The position numbers and the translations under genes were made by a program. The notes beneath the pieces were generated by a model, which saw only the letters and a list, made by a program, of their open reading frames with translations, was not told the origin of the DNA and did not search any database. A stretch of 64,000 nt of DNA from assembly GCF_028747985.1 (NCBI RefSeq), contig NZ_CP118108.1, positions 5,120,001 to 5,184,000 of the forward strand. Reading direction: 5' to 3'. This DNA comes from Paenibacillus urinalis. GTDB lineage: Bacteria > Bacillota > Bacilli > Paenibacillales > Paenibacillaceae. Below are positions 54,157 to 63,981 of this stretch, one piece after another. The stretch's first letter is position 1. Each line of letters begins with the position of its first letter.

Positions 54157-55674
54157 TCATACGGCATGATATTTCACTTTCAGTCCAACCTCAAAGGTAC
54201 GATTCCACGGCATGTAACAATCCACAATTTCAATTCGGCCTGCCGGACCGTTGATCTTCTCCTCCAGCACTTGAATAAGCCGCTGTTCGACGCGTTCCGC
54301 CACCTTCCCACGCGGTCCATCCAGCAGAAACTTGTTGCAGCCCATCTCCTCCACAACGCCTGCATTCATTTCTTTGCGGACTGTAGCACAGTAGCATGCA
54401 TCTTCCGCATAACGAAGCGCGAGAAAATCAAGGTGCTCCTGCGTACGTCCGTAGAGCGTATAAATGAGTGCCTGCGAGATGACAGTCCCAAGTGAATTCG
54501 AGCTGGTATTCCAAGCGGCATAGCCTGCCAGATCAAACAGCATGCCTTTTTGGCGCAGCATTTTGACCAGCTTGAGATCTGCACCATTCGCATAGCCCAC
54601 ATCGGCAACCGCTACCGCTTTGCCTTGTTCCCTCATCATGTAGCTTCCGTACTCAATCAGCTCCATCAAGTTGCGGTACACATCGTAGCTGAAAAATGGA
54701 TGCTCCTGCGACACCGCCTCCATCATCGTCTCACCCGGGGTACTGGCCAGCAGGATGAGATCTGCTTCACTCGCGCTGGAAGCAATTAAAGCTCCTGCTG
54801 CCGTGATCTGATACTTTAGTGTCTCGTAGAAAAAACGATCTTCATATACCGGGGTAACAAATGCCCCTTGTATCGAGGATAGTCTAGGATACACAAGCGG
54901 CTTTACTCCCTTCGTCTCGTTCAACATCCGAGTTATCAGTGTACAGCCGACTTCATCCGCTCCTGGATACATGTAAGCCTTCAGCTCCAAATCGAGCTCA
55001 CTGATCCGCTGCCTCGCCACCTGCTGATCCTTTGCCGTATAACCATACGGTGCAGAGTCATCCTGCGGGAAGATCAGGAAGTCAATAACCCCATCCTTCA
55101 CTAAGTCCAGTACGGCCCGGTTCGCCTGAATGTTGATGCTTCTTCTTCCCAGATAATCATCCAGTACCTCCTGTGGAAGGCGGCTGTTCATATCCTGAAG
55201 CTCTGCAAGCTCTTCCGCTGTGGCTATCTTCAGCTCCTCTCGGTGACCGATATAGCCTTTGCGGAAAATTTCACGTCCCCAATCGGCATAATAATCCGGC
55301 TCTTCATCTGATATGGAGTACTGCGGACAGCGCATGATGAGCTGAAATGCAAAAATTTTAAGATTTAAATGCTTCTCTTTGAGCTTGCGCAGCCTTGTCA
55401 GCCTTGCAATGAGTTCATCTTCGGTGAATTTGTGAAGTCTGGAGGGGATAATTCCTCCGTATAAAAGGGTATCCAGTGCGATAACAGCTCCTCCTGCACC
55501 TTCGGCCTTCTCTTCGAGCCAGGTCCACAGCTGTTCAATATCGCCTGGTCTTTTTTTTAGTCCCAGCATCGACAGTGGAGGGCGCTCTACTGTAAGCTCC
55601 GTGCCCTCTGCCAGCATGTACGGGAATTCGTAGTTGCATGGTCTTTCGTCGAGTGGGATGAAGATGGTTTGCAT
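54157..55674 (-). CDS. DUF4127 family protein
   Basis: 505 residues from ATG 55674 (an ATG at 55683 lies too close to AGGAG). QTIFIPLDERPCNYEFPYML is the signature of DUF4127. Other conserved parts: GAVIALDTLLYGGIIPSRLH, IFPQDDSAPYGYTAKDQQVA and YMYPGADEVGCTLITRML. The family is common in glycan-utilisation operons but has no settled function. Sits between the importer genes and nanE. Confidence 0.85.
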   Translation of the reverse strand: MQTIFIPLDERPCNYEFPYMLAEGTELTVERPPLSMLGLKKRPGDIEQLWTWLEEKAEGAGGAVIALDTLLYGGIIPSRLHKFTEDELIARLTRLRKLKEKHLNLKIFAFQLIMRCPQYSISDEEPDYYADWGREIFRKGYIGHREELKIATAEELAELQDMNSRLPQEVLDDYLGRRSINIQANRAVLDLVKDGVIDFLIFPQDDSAPYGYTAKDQQVARQRISELDLELKAYMYPGADEVGCTLITRMLNETKGVKPLVYPRLSSIQGAFVTPVYEDRFFYETLKYQITAAGALIASSASEADLILLASTPGETMMEAVSQEHPFFSYDVYRNLMELIEYGSYMMREQGKAVAVADVGYANGADLKLVKMLRQKGMLFDLAGYAAWNTSSNSLGTVISQALIYTLYGRTQEHLDFLALRYAEDACYCATVRKEMNAGVVEEMGCNKFLLDGPRGKVAERVEQRLIQVLEEKINGPAGRIEIVDCYMPWNRTFEVGLKVKYHAV

Positions 55675-55885
55675 GATTATCATTCACTCCTGTTCTGACT
55701 TCTTCGCTCCGACTTGTTTTGAATGCGAAGTGATTGCTTCGGAGTTGTTCATGCATTCAAAGCCAAAAGTCGCTCAGAATCCAGAACACTCGCTGGCGCT
55801 TAGGGGTGGCGGGTTGCTTCGCGTCACCCTTGCCTTGATATTTAGTTAGTTTGTTAAGGGATGAAAGATCAGAATTACATGAAAA

Positions 55886-56041
55886 CCTTTTAGCCTGCGG
55901 CTTGCATCTACCTCCTTGGAGGATAGAGGCACATCTAAATCCTTTTAGCCTTCGGCGTAACTCTATCTCCCTTGCGGGATAGAGAAGTTCTAAACCCTTT
56001 TAGCCTGCGGCGTAACTCTATCTCCCCTGCGGGATAGAGTA
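55886..56041. repeat. three 55 bp tandem repeats with hairpins
   Basis: Units begin CCTTTTAGCC at 55886, 55941 and 55996, an exact 55 bp period. Units two and three contain CTCTATCTCCC..GCGGGATAGAG, a hairpin; unit one is degenerate. They separate the permease genes from DUF4127 and may reduce read-through. Rest of 55675-55885 shows no gene. Confidence 0.85.
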
Positions 56042-56045
56042 AACC

Positions 56046-56927
56046 TTAGCCCTTCACTGCTCCGGCGATACCCTCCATGTAGTATCGCTGTGTGAACAGG
56101 AACACAACGATGATCGGAATCACCGAGATCATCGTACCGGCGGCAATCCAGCCGAAGTTATACGAGAACTGTCCATTCAGCGTCGTCAGCGCGGACGCAA
56201 GCGGGTACTTCAATGGGTCATCCAGAATAACCATCGGCCACAGGAAGCTGTTCCAGAACGACATGAACTCCAGCAGGGCAATAACCGCAATCCCTGGCTT
56301 CACCAGCGGCAGGATCAGCTGCCACCAAATCCTAAATTCGGAGGCTCCGTCGATCTTTCCGGAATCACGCACATCAATCGGGATATTCAGGAACGTCTGC
56401 CGCATCAGGAAGATATTAAAAACAGACACCGCCGCAGGCAGCACAACACCCAGGTACGAGCCGCCTAGTCCCAAATCCTGAATGGTCAGGTAATGCACGA
56501 TCATCGCGGTGGAGGATGGAATGATCATCGTTGCAATCAAGGTCACGAACACGAAATTACGGCCCTTAAATCGGAATACGGCGAGCGGATACCCTGTCAT
56601 ACATGACAATACAATATTGAACACTACACCCAGCACCGTAATCACAACGGTGTTCCAGATATACCTCGGGAAGTTCATAAACTGCCATACCTGCACATAG
56701 TTCTCAAAATCAATAAAGGTCGGGAAGATCGCAGGCGGCGACGAGAAAATATTACGACCCGGCATCAGCGACACACTCAGCAGCCATAAGAACGGTCCCA
56801 TCATAAAGATAGCCAGGAGGAGCAATAGCAAGTACGTAATCGCCATCCGCAATCCGTTGACTACTTTTTTCTTGCGCTTGCTCGTCTCGATCAACTTGTC
56901 AGCTTGGGTTAACTCGACTGTTTCCAT
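56046..56927 (-). CDS. sugar ABC transporter permease, MalG type
   Basis: 293 residues, six hydrophobic segments; EAA loop DVRDSGKIDGASEFRIWWQL and MSFWNSFLWPMVIL. Starts on the stop of the upstream permease (TGATG). Confidence 0.93.
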   Translation of the reverse strand: METVELTQADKLIETSKRKKKVVNGLRMAITYLLLLLLAIFMMGPFLWLLSVSLMPGRNIFSSPPAIFPTFIDFENYVQVWQFMNFPRYIWNTVVITVLGVVFNIVLSCMTGYPLAVFRFKGRNFVFVTLIATMIIPSSTAMIVHYLTIQDLGLGGSYLGVVLPAAVSVFNIFLMRQTFLNIPIDVRDSGKIDGASEFRIWWQLILPLVKPGIAVIALLEFMSFWNSFLWPMVILDDPLKYPLASALTTLNGQFSYNFGWIAAGTMISVIPIIVVFLFTQRYYMEGIAGAVKG

Positions 56928-57805
56928 CAGTATGAATTGACACCGCCCTTCTGGTTCAGCTTAAACACGATGACACTGAGTCCGCCGATCAGCACACTCA
57001 CAATGAGTCCCAGCGCAGAGGCATAACCGAAATTAAACTGCTCCAAACCTTTTTCAAATATATACACACTGGATACGAGCGTCGATGTCCCCGGTCCGCC
57101 CTTGGTCAGAATATATACCTCATCAAATACGCGCACTGCACCCATCACGGAGATCAAGGAGCAGAAAAAGATATGCGGGCGCAGAAGCGGCAGGGTAATG
57201 GACCAAATCAGCTGCATTCGGTTTGCCCCATCCACTCTCGCTGCCTCGTAGAGGTCATTCGGAATACCCTGAAGTCCTGCGAGATACAGCATCATGTAAT
57301 ATCCAAGCGCTTTCCACATCGTAATAAACATGAGCGTAGCCAGTGCTGTTTCACTGGTCGACAGCCAGGATACCTGCTCACTGATAATTCCTACCTGCAT
57401 CAGCAGGTAGTTGACCACCCCATTGCTGCTCAGCAGCCAGCTCCAAATCAAGGCTACAGCAACCATGGAGGTAACGACAGGAATGTAGTACGCCGCACGG
57501 AAGAGCTTAATTCCAGGTATACGGCTGTTCACGAGAATCGCCATTAAGATAGAAAAGATCTGGATAAACGGAACCACGATAACGTATACCAGTGAATTCC
57601 ATAAGGAAATGGTGAAGTTCTTATCCAGGAACGCATTCTTGAAGTTATCCAAACCGACATACTTGGTTTCCCCAATGACGGAATAATTCGTTAATGACAG
57701 CGGTATTCCATAAATAATCGGCCAAAATACAAACACGGCAATAATGAGCAAACCTGGGGTCATGAATGCCCAGGCTGCAAAAGATTCAGAACGAACCCAC
57801 CTCAT
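56927..57805 (-). CDS. sugar ABC transporter permease, MalF type
   Basis: 292 residues from ATG 57805 (AGGGGGGA upstream; ATG 57811 is too close). Six hydrophobic segments and EAA loop YEAARVDGANRMQLIWSITL. Same operon as the binding protein. Confidence 0.93.
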   Translation of the reverse strand: MRWVRSESFAAWAFMTPGLLIIAVFVFWPIIYGIPLSLTNYSVIGETKYVGLDNFKNAFLDKNFTISLWNSLVYVIVVPFIQIFSILMAILVNSRIPGIKLFRAAYYIPVVTSMVAVALIWSWLLSSNGVVNYLLMQVGIISEQVSWLSTSETALATLMFITMWKALGYYMMLYLAGLQGIPNDLYEAARVDGANRMQLIWSITLPLLRPHIFFCSLISVMGAVRVFDEVYILTKGGPGTSTLVSSVYIFEKGLEQFNFGYASALGLIVSVLIGGLSVIVFKLNQKGGVNSY

Positions 57806-57895
57806 TTGCATTCCCCCCTTGTGAATTAGATGAGGCAAGAAACGTATTCCTTGCCTCACTTAATGCATTCCAGTTCTTCTTACACTCAAGTGGCA

Positions 57896-59215
57896 CTACT
57901 GCTTCAGGATATTGTTCACTTCGGTCTCTACTGCATCCAGCGTGGCCTGAATCTCTTTACCGTTCAGCAAGATCTCCTGCAGTCCGCGTGCGATCGCAGA
58001 GTTAATGTCGCCTGCATTCGGTACGCCGACCATGTAGTCTGTCGCTTCGGTAAGACTTTGGCTCGATGCCAGCTTCGCTTCAGCTTCAAGCGATCCATCA
58101 GATTCCTTGAAGAACGGATCCTCAACGGACTCCTTCGTGGAAGGCAGTGTATTGGCTACTTTGGAGAAAGCCGTTTGATTGGCTGCATTGGTAATAAATT
58201 TGGCGAACTCAGCTGCTGCTTCCGGATGCTCAGTCTTGGAAGGAACGACAATGTTCATGGAGTTGGACAATCTGAGGCCGGCTTTACCTGTCGGCAAGGA
58301 TACAGCAATCGTGTTCTCGTACACATCAGGTGCGGATGTCTTGATAAAGTTGATGAAGGTTGGTCCAGCAAGTACAAAGGCCGTCTGCTCTGCCGAGTAG
58401 AACTGGATCTGCTTGGAGAATTCAGCATCCTCCTTCACGACCAGTCCCTCTTCCATTAACCCCTTCAGGTTCTCGATCATAGCCACCATTTCAGGTGTAT
58501 TGAAGGCAGCTGCGGTCTTGTCTTCGTTCAGAATCTGGATACCGTCGATGGGCAGAAGCTTCGAAACGAGCTGCACCGCATAACCGGCTTTGCCGGTCTT
58601 TTCCTTAACCGTACGGGCCCACTCTGCCAGTTCCTCTCTGGTTTGCGGCGGATTTGCCGGATCAAGTCCAGCCTCCTCCACTATTTTCTTGTTCATAAAC
58701 AGCACTTCGGTACCGGTGTACCATGGGAGGGCATAAGCTTTGTCGTTAATGATGGTGGAATTGAAGATTCCGTCAAAATATACGGCCTTCTCTTCATCTG
58801 TGAGGTGTTCGTTCAGGTCGGTCAGCGCACCCTTGGTGCCCATTTGACTCGCAAACTCGGTGTTGAGGTTCACGACATCCGGACTTTCATTATTGGCTGT
58901 TGTCGTCAGCAGCTTCTGGGTGATCGCATCAAACGGAAAATCACTCCATTTGATCGTCACATTCTCATGTGCTGCCTCGTACTCGTCAATCAGTCCGTTA
59001 AAATAGTCGTTAAACGTAGGCTGAAGGGCAATCGTCCAGAACTCAAGCTCAATCGGCTCACTGGTTTCCTCTGTTCCTCCTGAACCCGGATCAGCAGGTG
59101 TTTGTGCAGGGTCCGCTCCGTTATTACCGCCTCCACCACTGCATGCACTAAGCAATAGGGATAGCAACAACAGGGTTAAACACGACAGCTTGAAACCTCT
59201 TTTGCTTCTTCTCAT
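57896..59215 (-). CDS. sugar ABC transporter substrate-binding lipoprotein
   Basis: 439 residues. Lipobox LLLSACSGGG, Gly/Asn/Ala/Pro/Glu linker, then family 1 solute-binding fold (IELEFWTIALQPTFNDYFNG, ALPWYTGTEVLFMNKKIVEE). First gene of the operon running to 50983; its partners nanE and RpiR point to an amino sugar or amino-sugar glycan as ligand. Confidence 0.93.
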   Translation of the reverse strand: MRRSKRGFKLSCLTLLLLSLLLSACSGGGGNNGADPAQTPADPGSGGTEETSEPIELEFWTIALQPTFNDYFNGLIDEYEAAHENVTIKWSDFPFDAITQKLLTTTANNESPDVVNLNTEFASQMGTKGALTDLNEHLTDEEKAVYFDGIFNSTIINDKAYALPWYTGTEVLFMNKKIVEEAGLDPANPPQTREELAEWARTVKEKTGKAGYAVQLVSKLLPIDGIQILNEDKTAAAFNTPEMVAMIENLKGLMEEGLVVKEDAEFSKQIQFYSAEQTAFVLAGPTFINFIKTSAPDVYENTIAVSLPTGKAGLRLSNSMNIVVPSKTEHPEAAAEFAKFITNAANQTAFSKVANTLPSTKESVEDPFFKESDGSLEAEAKLASSQSLTEATDYMVGVPNAGDINSAIARGLQEILLNGKEIQATLDAVETEVNNILKQ

Positions 59216-59321
59216 TCCTTTTTTCCCCCTTCATGATCGACAAGAGTCATTTGCGAAGAGAAAGACGTGATGTTGTGATAGAAAGCACGGAAGTTTTACC
59301 TTTCGCTTCTCTTTGTGGGAA

Positions 59322-59330
59322 ATTATAGCA
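59322..59330 (-). promoter_or_regulatory. extended -10 promoter of the amino-sugar operon
   Basis: TGCTATAAT on the minus strand, about 105 bases before the binding-protein start; no good -35. Remaining sequence to 59535 is AT-rich; no other element is clear. Confidence 0.55.
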
Positions 59331-59535
59331 AACAAAACCAAAATAAAAAAGATTTTTTCCTAAATTTAATTAAAAAGTGGAATATTTTTTCTTTTGTACT
59401 ATCACGCTCTTGTTACTCGGAATAGTAAGGACTGAAGAAAACCATCGACAATTCCCGAAACAAACAGCTATAATTTGAATAAATGGAATCTATTTCATAA
59501 TTAAAAAAATGCTGAAAAGTGGTGATTTCTGTTCC

Positions 59536-60495
59536 ATGCTGTATGCTGGTGCCTTTATCGTATCCCTGCTCATTGTTGTGCTGCTCATTCCTCCATTAGG
59601 CAGGCTTGCTCTTAAGATTGATTTTGTGGACAAGCCTAGAGAGAATGAGGAGCGCAAGCTGCACAAGAAACCGATCCCTCTGACCGCAAGCTATGCGATC
59701 TTTGCCGGATTTTTCATCGCCTATCTGCTATTCTCGGGCGAATATACATGGCAGACGGCGGCCTTATTTGCCGGAGGACTGCTTCTGCTCGTCATTGGAA
59801 CCGTTGATGATTGGTACAAGACCAGAGGCAAGGACTTTCCCGCTCTGCCCAAAATGCTCGTTCAAGTATCCGCTGCCGTCATTGTATATTTAGCTGGTAT
59901 TCGTTTTACCGGCTTCTATAACCCTTTCAGTGAGGAATACATCTCACTTCCGGTCTGGCTGCAATTTACACTGACCATTCTGTGGATCTTCGGTGTTACG
60001 ACAGTTATTAACTTCTCCGATGGAATGGACGGGCTGGCAGGTGGGCTATCCGCCATTTCGGGCACGACATTGTTCATTGTGGCATTAACGATGGGTCAGA
60101 GCCACTCGGCCCTGCTCGCAATCGTACTTGTCGGTGTAACTGCAGGCTACCTTAAATTCAACAAACCGCCTGCCAAAGTATTTATGGGAGATGCGGGAGC
60201 TACGTTCCTCGGGTTTATTCTCGCCGTCATCGCCCTGGATGGAGCATTCAAGCAGGCAACGGTTCTATCGATTCTTATTCCGATTCTGGCATTAGGTGTT
60301 CCGATCTTCGATAACCTCTTCGTTGTCATTAAGCGTTTCCTTGAAGGAAAAGCGATCTATCAGGCAGATGCAAGCCAGGCGCATTACAGATTACTCAGAG
60401 CAGGCCTGACCCATAAGCAGACTTTGGCCGTCTTATGTCTCGTGAGTGTATGTCTCTGCTTGTCCTCGATCATTCTGATGCTGGTACAGATCTAA
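59536..60495 (+). CDS. undecaprenyl-phosphate glycosyl-1-phosphate transferase (TagO/WecA-like)
   Basis: 319 residues from ATG 59536 (an ATG at 59509 lacks a ribosome-binding site). About ten membrane helices. VDDWYKTRGKDFPALPKMLV, VINFSDGMDGLAGGLSAISG, VFMGDAGATFLGF and the RAGLTHKQT loop fit the MraY/WecA/TagO superfamily. Transfers GlcNAc-1-phosphate to the lipid carrier to start teichoic acid or polysaccharide synthesis. Confidence 0.92.
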   Translation: MLYAGAFIVSLLIVVLLIPPLGRLALKIDFVDKPRENEERKLHKKPIPLTASYAIFAGFFIAYLLFSGEYTWQTAALFAGGLLLLVIGTVDDWYKTRGKDFPALPKMLVQVSAAVIVYLAGIRFTGFYNPFSEEYISLPVWLQFTLTILWIFGVTTVINFSDGMDGLAGGLSAISGTTLFIVALTMGQSHSALLAIVLVGVTAGYLKFNKPPAKVFMGDAGATFLGFILAVIALDGAFKQATVLSILIPILALGVPIFDNLFVVIKRFLEGKAIYQADASQAHYRLLRAGLTHKQTLAVLCLVSVCLCLSSIILMLVQI

Positions 60496-60515
60496 CCGCA
60501 TAGGATTAATATTCA

Positions 60516-60562
60516 AAAAGAGCATGATCTGAGTGCAAACTCAGGGATCATGCTCTTTTTTT
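60516..60562 (+). terminator. intrinsic terminator after the TagO-like gene
   Basis: AAAAGAGCATGATC pairs with GATCATGCTCTTTT (to 60559), then a T-run. Confidence 0.93.
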
Positions 60563-60689
60563 GTGCGCCTGGAAGCCGCCAGTCCGATATGCCCAGCATA
60601 AGAAATTGTTCATGAACTGCCCTCTGCTCCCATACAGTATATAGATGCAGGCAGAAGCCTGTGTATCAGTACAGCTGTTGAAGGAGCGG

Positions 60690-61874
60690 ATGAAGTTGGA
60701 CACTCTTCAATTTGTCATATTTCCATCACCCAACATCGCAGATCCGATACTGAAGCGACTCCTGGCCCTTCTCTGTGAGTCAGCCCCTGTATACTATGTT
60801 ACAAGCCGGCCGAAAGAAGAATTCCATGAACACTCCGAACCTGTGAAATTAAATTATATACTCAGGAGCGTGCTGCCTCAGATCTGGAATGAGAATACCA
60901 TTGCCTTCGTGGCCCATCCATACTGGGTGCATGCAGCGGCCTCCATGCACCCGAAGCATATGATTACATACGAGCCTGCCCATCTTGATGAGTCAGATGA
61001 AGGACTATACAAAGCATGTATGCAGCAATTGACGGCGATATCCAGTCTTGTATGCTCTGACTCAGAGATGAAATGTCTGGACTGGGCCTTCCGAGGCTAT
61101 GCCTCCCTCCTCTTACAGGAGGAATCTGCTGTCTATGATGTGCTTTTTCAAGAGGCCATTCATGAGCTTATCCGCAGTGAGACGACATCCGTTTATCGCC
61201 GTCAGTGGTCAGAGCGAGCCGCCTACTACGAATCGTTACGGGAACAATCCGGTCCTCATGAGACGGTCTCCTTCCTGCTGTCGGTCTATATGTACTTACT
61301 GGAGGATAAGAATGCTCTTCGCTATGCGGAGGAGGCCTTCCTGCAGGCTGTCATGCAGGGCAGAAATAACGCACTGATCACGCATTACAGATTCCTCTCG
61401 GCCATTCAAGCACAGCAGGGCAATCTGACTCAGGCTGTCAGCACCTACGGAATTACAGCCTATAGTGATGCTGACACGAACAAATATCATTCACTTCTTC
61501 AATTCATGGCTGATGGGCAAGGAACGACGGCCTTGTTCCATATCTATCGATTCAACGATGATTATCGTGCAGCCTTATCCATGCTGGACCTACTGTCAGA
61601 GCAGAATGCAAGGCATCTATCCTTTCAGCTGTACCGGGAAACCGGCCGCCTCGAAAAAGCACTCGGCGAGGTTGCAGCCTCCGATCTGCAAACGGAGCAG
61701 GACAGAAGGGAATTCCGCATACTGTCAGGCAGTGTAGAAGCCATGAGAGGTGACCGGCACACCGCAATCCGCCTATTCATGGAAGCAGCCGAGAGCGATG
61801 AGGATGTGCTTGTGCAGATTATTGCGCTCGATGCGCTCGACGAGAAGCTTCGCATTCTGGAGCAAGGGAGCTGA
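60690..61874 (+). CDS. TPR protein with possible glycosyltransferase-like N-terminus
   Basis: 394 residues from ATG 60690 (AAGGAGCGG; TTG 60696 is possible). The first ~180 residues resemble a glycosyltransferase B-like N-terminal part (FVAHPYWVHAAASMHPKHMI, TYEPAHLDESDEGLYKACMQ). The rest is helical repeats of TPR type (HYRFLSAIQAQQGNLTQAVS, YRETGRLEKALGEVAAS). Heads an operon with two glycosyltransferases. May scaffold them. Confidence 0.65.
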   Translation: MKLDTLQFVIFPSPNIADPILKRLLALLCESAPVYYVTSRPKEEFHEHSEPVKLNYILRSVLPQIWNENTIAFVAHPYWVHAAASMHPKHMITYEPAHLDESDEGLYKACMQQLTAISSLVCSDSEMKCLDWAFRGYASLLLQEESAVYDVLFQEAIHELIRSETTSVYRRQWSERAAYYESLREQSGPHETVSFLLSVYMYLLEDKNALRYAEEAFLQAVMQGRNNALITHYRFLSAIQAQQGNLTQAVSTYGITAYSDADTNKYHSLLQFMADGQGTTALFHIYRFNDDYRAALSMLDLLSEQNARHLSFQLYRETGRLEKALGEVAASDLQTEQDRREFRILSGSVEAMRGDRHTAIRLFMEAAESDEDVLVQIIALDALDEKLRILEQGS

Positions 61875-61885
61875 GCCGAAAGACG

Positions 61886-62635
61886 ATGACAACATCTAAT
61901 TCATCACCTATATCCCCAGTGAGGAAGAAGGATAACAATAAGCTGACGGCCATGCTTCAGGTTCGTAATGAAGGGGGCCGATATTTGGAGGAAGTGCTGG
62001 AGGATCTGTCTACCTTTGTTGATCATATCGTGATTGTGGACGATGCAAGCACAGACCACACGCTTGAAATCTGCAGATCCTGCGACAAGGTAGAGAAGCT
62101 GGTTACTTTGGCTTCGTCTCTGTTTGATGAGGAGTGGAAGCTCCGCTCGATCCTGTGGCAGACGACGGTCTCCACTTCATCAGACTGGATCCTTGCCGTC
62201 GATGCCGATGAGTTGTATGAAGAGCGTGCGAAGCGGAGTATTCGGAACCTGATTAACCAGGATCGTTACGATTGGGTCAGCTTCCGACTGTATGATATGT
62301 GGGGGAGCAGACAGTATTATCGGGAGGATGAACTGTGGCAGGCGCATCGCCGTCAGACGATGACGCTTGTCCGCTATTTTCCAGGCTTCCCCTATCTCTA
62401 TCCCGAAAGAGCGCATCATGTTCCCCGTCTTCCAGCCACCTGTGCGGCGCTGCAGGGATTAACGACCGATCTGCGGATCAAGCATCTGGGCTGGGCCGGC
62501 CCTCTTGAGGAGCGCGTTCAGAAGTATGTCCGCTACAAAAAGCTTGATCCTGAAGGCAAATGGGGGAATATCGCGCAGTATGAATCCATTCTGGATCTAT
62601 CCCCAAGCCTAGTGGAGTGGAAGGAGGAGATCTAA
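61886..62635 (+). CDS. family 2 glycosyltransferase
   Basis: 249 residues. GT-A features: KLTAMLQVRNEGGRYLEEVL, IVIVDDASTDHTLEIC and the DXD-type DWILAVDADELYEER. N-terminal ~18 residues are a loose tail. Probable sugar transfer to a cell-surface glycan. Overlap or close spacing with its neighbours indicates one operon. Confidence 0.9.
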   Translation: MTTSNSSPISPVRKKDNNKLTAMLQVRNEGGRYLEEVLEDLSTFVDHIVIVDDASTDHTLEICRSCDKVEKLVTLASSLFDEEWKLRSILWQTTVSTSSDWILAVDADELYEERAKRSIRNLINQDRYDWVSFRLYDMWGSRQYYREDELWQAHRRQTMTLVRYFPGFPYLYPERAHHVPRLPATCAALQGLTTDLRIKHLGWAGPLEERVQKYVRYKKLDPEGKWGNIAQYESILDLSPSLVEWKEEI

Positions 62636-62637
62636 GC

Positions 62638-63981
62638 ATGGGGTATATCAGTGTGCTTACGCACAGCTTCGCAGATGGCTACAATCGTGACTTCGAACGA
62701 CTGTTTGGCGGTGGACTGGAACGGTACATATTTCGGCTGTGCCAGGTCATACGTGATATCGGCCATATTCCGGAAGTGCACCAGCTCTCCTATTACGAGG
62801 CATTCCATAGAACGATAGAAGAGATTGAGGTATTCGGTTACCCTTATGATCCGGACCACATCCCACAAGCTTTTGACGAAATGGCCTCTCGCGCCCGTGG
62901 CCCACTCATCTACGCCAGCTGTATATGGCACCCGCTGAACTATGCGCCAGGCAGTCTCGGTATCTGCCACGGTATTAACTGGGATCGACACAACCTTCCG
63001 GCGGCTGCCAAACGCGAGATTGCCGGCTCGATTCAAAGGGCGCTGGACCAGCTCGACACCCTTGTGTCGGTAGATTCGCATTTTCTCACCTACTGCCGCG
63101 CTGCATGCACCTATCAGGATCCCCATCAGGTTGTGCTCATTCCGAATAGTGTCGATACCGAATATTTCAAGCCTGTGCACCTGATGCTCGGAGACGCCGA
63201 AGCGGACAAGACGATTGATGAAGAAGCACTGCGCAAGAAAGTGAAGGGCCGGACGGCCTACCTTCATCATGGAGATGAAGAGCAGGATGGAGAACTCCGA
63301 GATCAAGACAACGAAAAGGACTCCCATTCTCCCCCAGATCTCCATGATGTGACTGAAGCCTCGGACCTGCAGGCTGCTGAAGACAGCTCTAACCAGAAGA
63401 GCATCCGGCTCTTGTTCCCCAGAAGAATCAGCCTGGAGCGAGGCATTATTCCGATGATGCTGGCCAGTGACCGTCTGCTGGGCGCCTACCCCGCACTCAC
63501 GATTGAATTTGCAGGTGAACGGGTTGAAGGCAGTACGATCGGGAAGACGTTCGAGATATGGAGAAAGCATCATCCACACAAAGATCGCATATATGCGAAG
63601 AGCTATAAATTTGATGAAATGCTGCTGGCCTATCAGCAGGCGGATATCGCTGTAATTCCGACAATCTTCTCGGAAGGAACCTCATATGCCTGCCTTGAAG
63701 CGATGAGCTGCGGGCTCCCCGTTGTCGCGGGCAATGTCGGAGGATTAAATGATATCGTCCAGGACGGATTCAATGGACTGTCTGTTCCTCCCGTAGAGGA
63801 GAACCTTGTCGCCGCCATATGCAGGCTGATCGATGATGATGAGCTTAGGGAGCGGATGGGGAATCAGGCAAGACAAACAGCACTTGCTTATGATGATCAC
63901 AAATGGGAGCTGGCCTGGAAAACGGTGCTTCAACATCACCTCAGCCGCAAGGCCCGGAAGGAGCGTTTATTGCCGCGATGA
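62638..63981 (+). CDS. family 4 glycosyltransferase
   Basis: 447 residues from ATG 62638 (GAGGAG upstream). GT-B fold: LFGGGLERYIFRLCQVIR, LIPNSVDTEYFKP, IPTIFSEGTSYACLEAMSCG and GLPVVAGNVGGLNDIVQDGF, the donor-binding E-x7-E region. An acidic low-complexity insert of ~40 residues (EEQDGELRDQDNEKDSHSPP) splits the N- and C-terminal domains. Last gene in the window; 19 bases follow. Confidence 0.92.
   Translation: MGYISVLTHSFADGYNRDFERLFGGGLERYIFRLCQVIRDIGHIPEVHQLSYYEAFHRTIEEIEVFGYPYDPDHIPQAFDEMASRARGPLIYASCIWHPLNYAPGSLGICHGINWDRHNLPAAAKREIAGSIQRALDQLDTLVSVDSHFLTYCRAACTYQDPHQVVLIPNSVDTEYFKPVHLMLGDAEADKTIDEEALRKKVKGRTAYLHHGDEEQDGELRDQDNEKDSHSPPDLHDVTEASDLQAAEDSSNQKSIRLLFPRRISLERGIIPMMLASDRLLGAYPALTIEFAGERVEGSTIGKTFEIWRKHHPHKDRIYAKSYKFDEMLLAYQQADIAVIPTIFSEGTSYACLEAMSCGLPVVAGNVGGLNDIVQDGFNGLSVPPVEENLVAAICRLIDDDELRERMGNQARQTALAYDDHKWELAWKTVLQHHLSRKARKERLLPR

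Noticed and set aside
55886..56041. CRISPR array
   Set aside because: The 55 bp units are adjacent with no unique spacers, and no cas genes are present.
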